The translations under genes were made by a program, and so were the position numbers. Shown here piece by piece: positions 1-6,954 of a stretch of 23,557 nt of DNA. The notes under the pieces were generated by a model, which had not been told where the DNA came from, did not search any database, and saw nothing but the letters and a program-made list of their open reading frames with translations. Source of the stretch: Christensenellaceae bacterium (GTDB taxonomy: Bacteria; Bacillota; Clostridia; Christensenellales; Aristaeellaceae); NCBI GenBank assembly GCA_020025205.1, contig JAHHSO010000029.1:1-23557 (forward strand). Direction: 5' to 3'. Numbering within the stretch: the stretch's first letter is position 1; each line of letters begins with the position of its first letter.

Positions 1-49
1 TAAATCACTATGGATTTTCTTATTAAGTGTCCAACTTCATTATGCAATC

Positions 50-99
50 AACCAAATGAATAAAATGTTCAAATATGTGGGATTTATACGCATTTGGTT
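50..99. repeat. 9-bp perfect inverted repeat upstream of reductase promoter
   Basis: AACCAAATG at 50-58 is matched by CATTTGGTT at 91-99, a perfect 9-bp inverted repeat with a 32-base AT-rich spacer. The right arm ends one base before the -35 hexamer of the promoter at 101-130. This position would suit an operator for an activator or looping regulator, but no regulator gene is adjacent within the window. The function is inferred from position only. Confidence 0.4.
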
Positions 100-100
100 A

Positions 101-130
101 TTTACAAAACGCGTAAAATTATGCTATAAT
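101..130 (+). promoter_or_regulatory. Sigma-A type promoter of the flavin reductase gene
   Basis: TTTACA at 101-106 and TATAAT at 125-130 are separated by 18 bases. The -10 is a perfect consensus. Transcription would begin near 137, giving a leader of about 50 bases before the ATG at 186. A strong Shine-Dalgarno (GGAGG at 172-176) precedes that start. Confidence 0.75.
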
Positions 131-185
131 AACACGAGGTTAACTTATATGTATTGACTAGTTTTTAAAATGGAGGAGAAATATT

Positions 186-2069
186 ATGGGCAACATCAGC
201 AGACGCGATTTTCTCAAAGGCGCAGCAGTTGGTGCGGTAGGCATCGCAGCGCTGGGCCTGGTGGAGCCGGTTTCCGCTCGCGCGGAAGATCAGGGCACCC
301 CGCAGGAAGTGACAACCAAGGCGGCTAAGGGCAAAGTGGACGGCAAGTACGTCACCCGCGCTGTCGGCCATGAAAGCTATATTTATGTGGCAACCACCAT
401 CATTGAGGGTAAGATTGTTGCATGCGAAGTCCTCTCTCATGAAGAGACCATGGGCATCGGCAACTATGCCTGTGCACGCATTCCGAAGATGATCGTTGAG
501 CATCAGTCGATCAACGTTCCCAACATCCGCGGCTGCTCCATCAGCTCCATGGCGATTAAGCGCGCAGTGAAGGATGCCATCGAGCAGGCCGGTTATGATC
601 CGGAGAACTTCAACAAGGAAGTCAAGCGCGAGGTTGTTCAGCGCGAAGAGACGGCTGAAGCCGATGTCGTCATTGTCGGCGCCGGCACGGCTGGCCTTGT
701 GGCGGGCGCTCGTCTGCTGGAAAAGGGCAAGAAGGTTATCCTTATTGAAAAGCGCGATATTCCGGGCGGTTCCATGTCCATGGCGTATGGCGGTGTCGCT
801 GTCGCCGGCTGCGAAATGTATGATAAATACGACGTCGCTGGCGTACTCAAGCAGACATCCTTCGGCTCCGTTGACAACATGATGGAGTTCTGGCGCAATC
901 ATCCGTTCCTCAAGCCGGAATATGATCGCTTCGACAAGAAGATGCCTTATATGACCAAGCAGTACGAAAATGCCGGCAAGATGCTGGACTGGCTCAACAG
1001 CATCGGCGTTGGCTTCAATCCCTTGGGCAACTATGAAGGCGGCATGAGCGCCGGTTATACGCCGTATCTCGCACCGGGCTGCTATGAGGGCGGCGCGGGT
1101 TACGCGATGATGTTCCTGGAGCAGCGCATTCAGGGTCTGGGCGGAAAGATCATCTACTCCACTGAGGTGAAGGAACTCATCAAAGACGGCGACAAGATCG
1201 TTGGCGTCAAGGCTGAGGGCGATGACGGCGCATCCTGGACGATCACCGGCAAGGCAGTTCTGCTGGCTTCTGGCGGCTTTGCACGCAACAAGGAAATGGT
1301 CAAGAAGTACAACCCGGGTTATGAAGATCAGTTCTTCAACTGTGCTTCTGCGTCAACCGGCGACGGCATTCGCATGGGACTTGATGCAGGCGCATATGTG
1401 GAGTGCGAAGGCCGCGCGCTTCCGGCTTATCTGTCTACCGATAAGAGCAAATTTGAAATTGCATTCATTCATCAGTCCACGCCGGGCATCATGGTTAATG
1501 CGCGCGGCGAGAACATTGGCGACATCATCTCTGACAACCACTACAAGATGGCGGCGGCCAAGCTGGCGCTCAAGGAGCACGGCGGCGCGCTGTACTATGT
1601 GTTTGATGACGCGGCGGCTGTCAGCAATATGGACTTTGAAATGTATGGCATGAACACATACAAAGCGCTTCTGGAGAAGGGCGAGATGGTCAAGTATGCG
1701 TCTGTTGAAGAAGCAGCCAAAGTGCTCGGCCTTGCCGGACTGCAGGCAGCCATTGATGCGAACAACAAGGCCGCGCTCGCCGGCGAGCCGGACGAGTTCG
1801 GCCGCAAGAGGTGCCCGTACATCGAGACCCGTGAGGGTGTGTGGCTGCTCAAGGTTGATCCGACCTTCTACCTGACGACAGCCGGTCTGGCGATCGATAC
1901 CGACTGCCATGTGCTTCGTGAGGACGGCAGCTTCATCCCTGGTCTGTACGCTGCTGGCGACGTGGCTGGCTCCGTCGAAGAAAAAGACGGCAAGAAATAT
2001 GGCATGGGCTTCGACGCAGCGCTGTCTTACGGCTACGTTGCAGGCGAGGTCATCGACGCGGAAATCTAA
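186..2069 (+). CDS. Tat-exported FMN/FAD-dependent reductase, fumarate reductase flavoprotein superfamily
   Basis: 627 aa. Residues 1-34 form a twin-arginine signal (SRRDFLKG at 5-12, then a hydrophobic stretch), so the folded flavoprotein is exported. Residues about 52-135 resemble an FMN-binding domain of the type flavinylated by ApbE; the usual SGAT site seems replaced by RGCS at 115-118, leaving a serine as possible acceptor. From about 160 onward is an FAD_binding_2 domain: dinucleotide motif GAGTAG at 165-170, GGS at 194-196, SGGF at 362-365, and the C-terminal GLYAAGDVAG at 586-595. Members of this superfamily reduce activated C=C bonds in anaerobic respiration or detoxification. By remembered alignment to Shewanella flavocytochrome c3, the substrate-carboxylate residues (Arg402, His504, Arg545) are not conserved: the regions at 444-454, 561-567 and 605-611 carry Asp, Leu and no Arg. 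Fumarate is therefore an unlikely substrate and the true one is unknown. The gene is monocistronic, with its own promoter and terminator. Start chosen from the GGAGG and the signal peptide. Confidence 0.88.
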   Translation: MGNISRRDFLKGAAVGAVGIAALGLVEPVSARAEDQGTPQEVTTKAAKGKVDGKYVTRAVGHESYIYVATTIIEGKIVACEVLSHEETMGIGNYACARIPKMIVEHQSINVPNIRGCSISSMAIKRAVKDAIEQAGYDPENFNKEVKREVVQREETAEADVVIVGAGTAGLVAGARLLEKGKKVILIEKRDIPGGSMSMAYGGVAVAGCEMYDKYDVAGVLKQTSFGSVDNMMEFWRNHPFLKPEYDRFDKKMPYMTKQYENAGKMLDWLNSIGVGFNPLGNYEGGMSAGYTPYLAPGCYEGGAGYAMMFLEQRIQGLGGKIIYSTEVKELIKDGDKIVGVKAEGDDGASWTITGKAVLLASGGFARNKEMVKKYNPGYEDQFFNCASASTGDGIRMGLDAGAYVECEGRALPAYLSTDKSKFEIAFIHQSTPGIMVNARGENIGDIISDNHYKMAAAKLALKEHGGALYYVFDDAAAVSNMDFEMYGMNTYKALLEKGEMVKYASVEEAAKVLGLAGLQAAIDANNKAALAGEPDEFGRKRCPYIETREGVWLLKVDPTFYLTTAGLAIDTDCHVLREDGSFIPGLYAAGDVAGSVEEKDGKKYGMGFDAALSYGYVAGEVIDAEI

Positions 2070-2125
2070 GGATTTCTTCAAAAGATTCAACATGGGGGGG
2101 CTGCATACAGTCTTCCGTATATACA

Positions 2126-2160
2126 AAAAAGGTGTTTTCGCGCTGCGAAAGCACCTTTTT
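2126..2160 (+). terminator. Rho-independent terminator after the flavin reductase
   Basis: Stem 2126-2141 pairs with 2145-2160 (AAAAAGGTG/CACCTTTTT, then TTTT/AAAG and CGC/GCG) around a 3-base GCT loop. The right arm ends in a T run. It lies 57 bases after the stop codon at 2069. Confidence 0.9.
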
Positions 2161-2564
2161 GCTTGATCAAGGGCTTTAATGACTCAAAAAATCGGCTGCC
2201 CCTAGCTGTAATGGATTTTATTCAGGAAAATTGGAGCATTTCAGAGATCGTCTGCTTCGGGGTGGAAAGCTGAAAAAGTGAGGGGCACAATGATTTTTAA
2301 CCGCCTGAGACATGAATCTGGTTTCGGGCAGGCGGCATACACACATTTTGTGTGTATTAAGAATTTTCGGATGGCTTTTTGATAGGAACCAATTGGGCGA
2401 TGCTGGTTATGTTTTTTCGGTCGGCTCCATCAAAGACTCTCAGGCTGTCCTGCGGCACTTGACTTAAAAAGCAGGTTTAAAAATACGGGTAATTGCCGGA
2501 ATGTTGATGAAAAGAGACAAATATGCATAAAGTATGTGTTATTTCAAAATTATTATAAATAATG
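2161..2564. other. Non-coding stretch with two hairpins, no gene recognised
   Basis: About 400 bases between the reductase terminator and the esterase promoter. No frame has a start, ribosome-binding site and convincing protein. Two adjacent inverted repeats stand out: CCGCCTG (2301-2307) with CAGGCGG (2329-2335), and a 9-bp perfect hairpin ATACACACA (2337-2345) / TGTGTGTAT (2349-2357) with a TTT loop. Neither is followed by a T run. It could be a decayed gene, a small RNA or a structured DNA site; nothing decides between these. Confidence 0.4.
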
Positions 2565-2593
2565 TTGAATGTATTTTTCCGGCATGATATAAT
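2565..2593 (+). promoter_or_regulatory. Sigma-A type promoter of the secreted esterase
   Basis: TTGAAT at 2565-2570 and TATAAT at 2588-2593 with exactly 17 bases between them. The predicted start of transcription near 2600 gives a leader of about 50 bases before the ATG at 2653. Confidence 0.82.
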
Positions 2594-2652
2594 ACATCCT
2601 AATTTGGACTGCCGGGTAAAAGGAGCAAAAAACAAAGAAAGGACAAAAGAAC

Positions 2653-4464
2653 ATGAAAAAGCTTTTTGCACTTGTGCTTGCGCTGATGCTGTTTGCAGTT
2701 CCTGCAATGGCAGCAGAGTACACATTTAATCCCGAAAAACCGTATGACGGTGTGCTGATGGGTCAGTTCGATGAGATCGAAATTGGAACGGAGACCGATA
2801 AGGGCATCGCTACTTACTATCTGCCGGAGGGCATACAGCCCTGGGCGCCTGCTGTGATCGTCCTGACGCCGGACAATGTGACGGCCAAGGCGTTTGCCGA
2901 AGGCGAAGTTGGCGCACAGTGGAAGGCTGTGGCCGATGCTGAGAAGATTGGCGTGGCTTTCCTGGAGCCGCAGGACGGCAAGAGCTGGAACCTGACGCTG
3001 GACGCAGAAGGCCGCTGTGACGCCGATGTGGTCAACGAGCTGTACTTTACGATGCGTTCCAAGAGCGTTGAGCTGAAGGCGCCGTTCTCCATGGACAAAA
3101 CGCATACTGCGCTTGTCGGCTACGGCGAGGGCGGCGCGGCTGCTCTGCTGGCGGGTGCGCGTTATGCAACGGACTTCTCTTCCGTGGTTGCGGTGGAGGC
3201 TCCGGCGCTGACCAAGGAAGTGTTCGATACGGTCGGCGAAGAACTGGTTATTCCGTTCCCGGCAGACAGCCGCAAGGGCATCGTGGAGATGAACGTTCAG
3301 GCCAAGACTGTAGATATGCCGGTGTGGATGATCCGTTCCGAAACGGAAGCAGCACTTGACTTCTTCGTTAACGCTGCTGAAGCGAAGGAAACCGAACCCA
3401 GCGAGTGGGCAGAAAAGGCCTATGTGGCGGAGAATGAGGCTGTTCGGATTTGGACGACCGAAAAGGAGCAGTCCCCGGCACAGATCTGGGAGGCCTTCTC
3501 TTCCAAGACCAACCGCTTTATGGCCATGCAGGACGGCGGACGCGTAGCGTTTACCACCGATTTCAGCATCGATCAGTTCACGCTCAATGAAGAAGCAGTC
3601 AACGGTGAGATTCGCCGCTGGGTGACTTATGTCCCCAGCACCTACGATGCCAGCAAGGAAACGCCGCTCGTTCTGGCCATTCACGGCTACACGGCAACCG
3701 CTCAGTCCACAGTGGAAGAGTCCCGCTGGCATGATCTGGCGGAGGAGAATGGCTTCATTGTGATCTTCCCGCAGGGTCTGGTGCGCGAAACACCGGCTAT
3801 GGGCAACATCCCGGCTGCCTGCTGGATTGCCGGCGCATTTGCCTCCATGTTTGATATCGATCCGATGGTGGATGTGAACTTCATCAATGCGATTCTGGAT
3901 CGCGCGGAGCAGGATTACAACATTGACAAGACGCGCATCTATGCGACTGGTCATTCCAACGGTTCCATGATGACCTGGGAGCTGGGCGTCCGCCAGACTG
4001 GACGCTTCGCGGCTATCGCACCGATTGGCTCCATGAGCCTTCCGACCACGGAGTTCTCCTCTGACATGCTGCTGCCGACCTGGAGCTTCATGGGCGAGTT
4101 TGACGGCTCCGGCATGGAACTTGTGGAAGGCAGCGCCAACGTGGACGTGCTGTCTGCGTGGAATGCGCACAACGGCACGGACGAGAGCAAGGCTGCCAGC
4201 ACCGAAGAGTTTGACGGCCAGTGGAAGACTGTCACCTTCTCCAACGCTGACAATGTGCCGCTGGTGAAGTTCACTGGCATCCTGCGCACGGCGCATATCT
4301 ACATGCCGGAACAGAGCCAAATGATCTGGAATGAGTTCTTCACCAAGTATACCCGCGGCGAAGACGGCACGCTCTACTACGAGGGCGAACCGGTGAAGGC
4401 TTCTGAGTACGTCCAGAGCAGCGAGTGGTATGAGAAGGCTCCCGCCGAGGAAGCGGCTAAGTAA
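2653..4464 (+). CDS. Secreted alpha/beta-hydrolase, PHB depolymerase / feruloyl esterase (LpqC-like) type
   Basis: 603 aa. Residues 1-20 are a Sec signal peptide ending AMA, with likely cleavage before AEY. The C-terminal half (about 318-565) is a typical extracellular esterase of the PHB-depolymerase/CE1-like group: oxyanion region AIHGYT at 342-347, nucleophile elbow GHSNG at 433-437 (Ser435), probable acid Asp484 in GEFDGSG and probable base His548. It should hydrolyse an ester bond in a polymer or conjugate such as a feruloylated polysaccharide; the substrate cannot be read from sequence. The N-terminal half (about 45-300) has the same outline (strand-rich start, then VGYGEGGAAALLAGA at 155-169), but its elbow is GYGEG, with Gly158 where the serine should be. 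It therefore looks like a non-catalytic hydrolase-fold domain. Start fixed by AAAGGA at 2638-2643 and the signal peptide. Monocistronic. Confidence 0.85.
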   Translation: MKKLFALVLALMLFAVPAMAAEYTFNPEKPYDGVLMGQFDEIEIGTETDKGIATYYLPEGIQPWAPAVIVLTPDNVTAKAFAEGEVGAQWKAVADAEKIGVAFLEPQDGKSWNLTLDAEGRCDADVVNELYFTMRSKSVELKAPFSMDKTHTALVGYGEGGAAALLAGARYATDFSSVVAVEAPALTKEVFDTVGEELVIPFPADSRKGIVEMNVQAKTVDMPVWMIRSETEAALDFFVNAAEAKETEPSEWAEKAYVAENEAVRIWTTEKEQSPAQIWEAFSSKTNRFMAMQDGGRVAFTTDFSIDQFTLNEEAVNGEIRRWVTYVPSTYDASKETPLVLAIHGYTATAQSTVEESRWHDLAEENGFIVIFPQGLVRETPAMGNIPAACWIAGAFASMFDIDPMVDVNFINAILDRAEQDYNIDKTRIYATGHSNGSMMTWELGVRQTGRFAAIAPIGSMSLPTTEFSSDMLLPTWSFMGEFDGSGMELVEGSANVDVLSAWNAHNGTDESKAASTEEFDGQWKTVTFSNADNVPLVKFTGILRTAHIYMPEQSQMIWNEFFTKYTRGEDGTLYYEGEPVKASEYVQSSEWYEKAPAEEAAK

Positions 4465-4582
4465 GAGGCTGATTGAAGGACAGTCAGGGTGTTTTTAAGT
4501 TAAAGTACAGCTCCTGTGCTTTGTTCAAATGGCATAGCCGCTTTGAATCCTGGAATTCCAAATCTGCATGATTGTCTGAAAG

Positions 4583-4614
4583 AAAAAGGAGATCGTTTTT
4601 CGGTCTCCTTTTTT
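4583..4614 (+). terminator. Rho-independent terminator between esterase and TetR remnant
   Basis: Stem 4583-4595 (AAAAAGGAGA then TCG) pairs with 4601-4613 (CGG then TCTCCTTTTT, one G-T wobble) around a TTTTT loop, and ends in a T run. It lies 119 bases after the esterase stop. Confidence 0.88.
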
Positions 4615-4647
4615 GCGCCATCAGATATGGAACTTCGGGAGGAGAAC

Positions 4648-5239
4648 ATGTCTGTTAAAAGGCTTTCGCCAGATGCTAAGATGCAGAAGGCGCTTCAGAT
4701 CAGTTTAAAAGAACTGTTGAAAAAGCAGATTTTCAGGAAATCACGGTGGACGAAATCTGCGCCAACTGCGGTGTGACCAAAGGCGCATTGTATCATCATT
4801 TTACTACCAAAGACGATCTTTTGGGGCTGGTGATGACGGCACAGATGAGCGACTATATGGAAGAAGCGATTGAAAATACGGAGCGCATGTTTCCGCAGGA
4901 TGTTCCGCGGCAGATAGTCAGCTGGGTGCATGGAATCAGCTGCTGCGCGATTGACAACCAGCAGCATGGGTATATTTTCAAAGGAAGGCCCAGCGAACAG
5001 GGATGGTTTCCGGCTGGCGAGACAGTGTGCGCACACGCATTGAAAAATGGCAGAAAGCCGGAATTTTACGAGATGATGTGACGGTTCAAGAGCTTGATCA
5101 GCATGGCCGTTCTTTTGCATATGGAATGGCGTCTCTTTGGACGCAGGCGTATATCAGCCTGCCTTTTGAACCAAAGCTCGTGCAGCACGTTGCGCGCACG
5201 ATGCTGAATCCGGAATGTTCAAAGACATATTCTTTTTAA
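4648..5239 (+). pseudogene. TetR/AcrR-family regulator broken by two -1 frameshifts
   Basis: Three successive reading frames together give one TetR-family regulator. Frame 1 starts at ATG 4648 (GGGAGGAG at 4637-4644) and encodes the first helix. The frame must change near the five-A run at 4720-4724 to reach the helix-turn-helix, which reads DEICANCGVTKGALYHHF. It must change again near the GGG at 5000-5002 to continue as VSGWRDSVRTRIEKWQKAG to the stop at 5239. Restoring one A and one G gives about 197 aa, the normal length for the family. Both lesions are one-base losses in homopolymers, so they may be sequencing errors; otherwise the gene is recently dead, since the protein sequence is otherwise well preserved. 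The intact protein would be a DNA-binding ligand sensor. Its target is unknown; the neighbouring esterase gene is a possibility. Confidence 0.82.
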
Positions 5240-5244
5240 AAAGA

Positions 5245-5271
5245 TTCTCTCCTCCGTACAAGAGGAGAGAA
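5245..5271 (-). terminator. Terminator of murA (minus strand)
   Basis: 10-bp perfect stem TTCTCTCCTC (5245-5254) / GAGGAGAGAA (5262-5271). Read on the minus strand, it is followed by TCTTTTTAAAA, a T run. It lies about 45 bases downstream of the murA stop on that strand. A second 14-bp stem with two G-T wobbles (5280-5293 / 5299-5312) sits between the stop and this hairpin, without a T run. Confidence 0.7.
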
Positions 5272-5314
5272 CACAGGTGGAAACGGTGCTTTCGCGAGGA
5301 AGGCACTGTTTCAT

Positions 5315-6577
5315 TTATCCGTCCGGTTCTTGATCGGGCAGACGCACGATGTTGCCGCCCACGGCAGACAATTTTTCTTCAATACGGCAATAGCCGCGGT
5401 CGATATGTCCGGCTTCGTCGTCTACAAGCGTTTCGCCTTCGGCACATAAACCTGCAAGGATCAGCGCAGCGCCTGCGCGCAGGTCGGTGGAGCGCACGGG
5501 CGCGCCGGTCAAAAAGGGCGTGCCTTCTACAACGGCAACGCGGTTTTCAACGCGAATATGCGCGCCAAGACGCGTCAATTCCGCCGCGTGCATGAAACGG
5601 TTTTCAAAGATCGTTTCCAAAAATACGCTGGTGCCGGGAGTCTTGCAGGCAACGGCCATCATTGGAGCCTGCAGGTCGGTCGGAAATCCGGGATAGACCA
5701 TTGTACGGATTTCAAACGGCTGTTTAGCCCGTCCGAAGACGAGCAGGCCGCCCGGCGTATCTTTGATATGTATGCCGGCTTCGCTGAGCTTGAATAGCAG
5801 CGAGCGCAGATGCTCGGTTCTTGTGCCGGAGAGCAGCAGTTCGCCGCCAGTAATGGCGCAGGCACAGGCCATTGTGCCCGCTTCAATGCGGTCAGCGATG
5901 GGCTGCCAGGTTGTGCCGTGCAGGCTTGGAACGCCTTCTACAACGATGGTGGACGTGCCTGCACCGGAAATTTTAGCGCCCATCGAGATGAGAAACGAGG
6001 CCAGATCCACGATCTCAGGTTCTTTGGCGGCATTTTCGATGCGCGTGATGCCTTCGGCAAGCGTTGCGGCCATCAGCAGGTTTTCTGTTGCGCCGACAGA
6101 CGGCATGTCGAGATAGATGGTTGCGCCGCGAAGACGGCCGGACAGCGTTACTCCGCCGTGGTCGAACCGGACTTTTGCACCCAGCGCACTCATGCCTTTG
6201 AGGTGCTGATCGATAGGGCGCTGACCGATGGCACAGCCGCCGGGAAGCGGAATGCGCGCCTCACCCAGCCGCCCCAGAAGCGGGCCAAGCACCAGCACTG
6301 ACGCACGCATTTTGCGAACGTCTTCTTCATCCTGTGGATTTTTAAAGTCACGGGCGCATAGAATAAGCGCGCCGTTCTCCTTTTTTACCTGGCAGCCACA
6401 AGCAGCCAGAAGGGAGCAGAGTGTGTGAACATCCGTCAAATCGGGCGGATTGAGAATCTGCACATCCTCTCTGGTCAAAAGAGCACCGCACATGATGGGC
6501 AGCACCGCATTTTTGGATGTGCTGATCGGTATTTCTCCCCGCAGCGGCGGGCTTTCGCGTACCGCATAGTGCGCCAT
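5315..6577 (-). CDS. murA: UDP-N-acetylglucosamine 1-carboxyvinyltransferase
   Basis: 420 aa. MurA transfers enolpyruvate from phosphoenolpyruvate to UDP-GlcNAc, the first committed cytoplasmic step of peptidoglycan synthesis. The EPT/RNA-cyclase fold is complete. Lys22-Asn23 are in STSKNAVLP, and the fosfomycin-target cysteine is Cys115 in GGCAIG, followed by Arg120 in the QRPID loop, so the enzyme should be active and fosfomycin sensitive. The length matches the family (about 420). The frame stays open upstream to 6730, but the start at 6577 is preferred: MAHYAVRESPPLRG fits the conserved N-terminus and GGAGGG lies six bases before it (complement of 6584-6589). It is the only minus-strand gene here, divergent from glnN. 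Many Bacillota carry two MurA paralogues; which one this is cannot be told from context. Confidence 0.95.
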   Translation of the reverse strand: MAHYAVRESPPLRGEIPISTSKNAVLPIMCGALLTREDVQILNPPDLTDVHTLCSLLAACGCQVKKENGALILCARDFKNPQDEEDVRKMRASVLVLGPLLGRLGEARIPLPGGCAIGQRPIDQHLKGMSALGAKVRFDHGGVTLSGRLRGATIYLDMPSVGATENLLMAATLAEGITRIENAAKEPEIVDLASFLISMGAKISGAGTSTIVVEGVPSLHGTTWQPIADRIEAGTMACACAITGGELLLSGTRTEHLRSLLFKLSEAGIHIKDTPGGLLVFGRAKQPFEIRTMVYPGFPTDLQAPMMAVACKTPGTSVFLETIFENRFMHAAELTRLGAHIRVENRVAVVEGTPFLTGAPVRSTDLRAGAALILAGLCAEGETLVDDEAGHIDRGYCRIEEKLSAVGGNIVRLPDQEPDG

Positions 6578-6954
6578 GAGAATCCCTCCGTTTTTTCGGC
6601 TTTGCGGCGGCGAACCCGCCTGATGGCAGAATATGCCGGGGCGGAGCGATGTGTCCGAAGCGCCGCAAAAGGATTTTCCCCCGGAATAATCGCATCCATG
6701 CCGAAACGAAAAAGCCGATTCCTGCGGCATTTTTATTTTATGCTGGAAACGCGATTCAAGCCCTGTCTTAAAAAAGACATCTCTGAAAAACAGAAACTGT
6801 CAGCATGAAAAGCCTGCCATAAGGCGAAAAACTGATAAAAAATCGAACAATTGAGTAAAAAAGTCATTTTTTAATTGCATTTAAGGGGCGAATGTTGTAT
6901 GGTAAGGGAGTAAAAACGCCCTTGTTCAAAAGGTACTGCAAAAGGAGAATGTGC
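6578..6954. other. Divergent intergenic region murA/glnN
   Basis: No gene seen. On the minus strand TTGAAT (complement of 6754-6759) and TAAAAA (complement of 6730-6735), 18 bases apart, could drive murA. On the plus strand TTGCAT at 6875-6880 and TATGGT at 6898-6903, 17 bases apart, could drive glnN. Both are imperfect. A perfect short palindrome TGTCTT-AAAA-AAGACA lies at 6764-6779 between them and might be an operator. It does not fit the GlnR consensus (TGTNA-N7-TNACA). Confidence 0.4.

Noticed and set aside
2301..2357. The two hairpins as a rho-independent terminator
   Set aside because: Neither stem is followed by a T run, and no gene ends there; a good terminator already exists at 2126-2160.
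5280..5312. 14-bp hairpin directly after the murA stop as its terminator
   Set aside because: No T run follows it on the minus strand; the hairpin at 5245-5271 has one and fits better.
6578..6730. Upstream in-frame extension of murA
   Set aside because: The extra 51 codons do not resemble the MurA N-terminus, and a clear GGAGGG sits right before ATG 6577.
6892..6954. Start of glnN at ATG 6892
   Set aside because: The added residues are basic and unlike the family, and the AGGAG site supports 6955.
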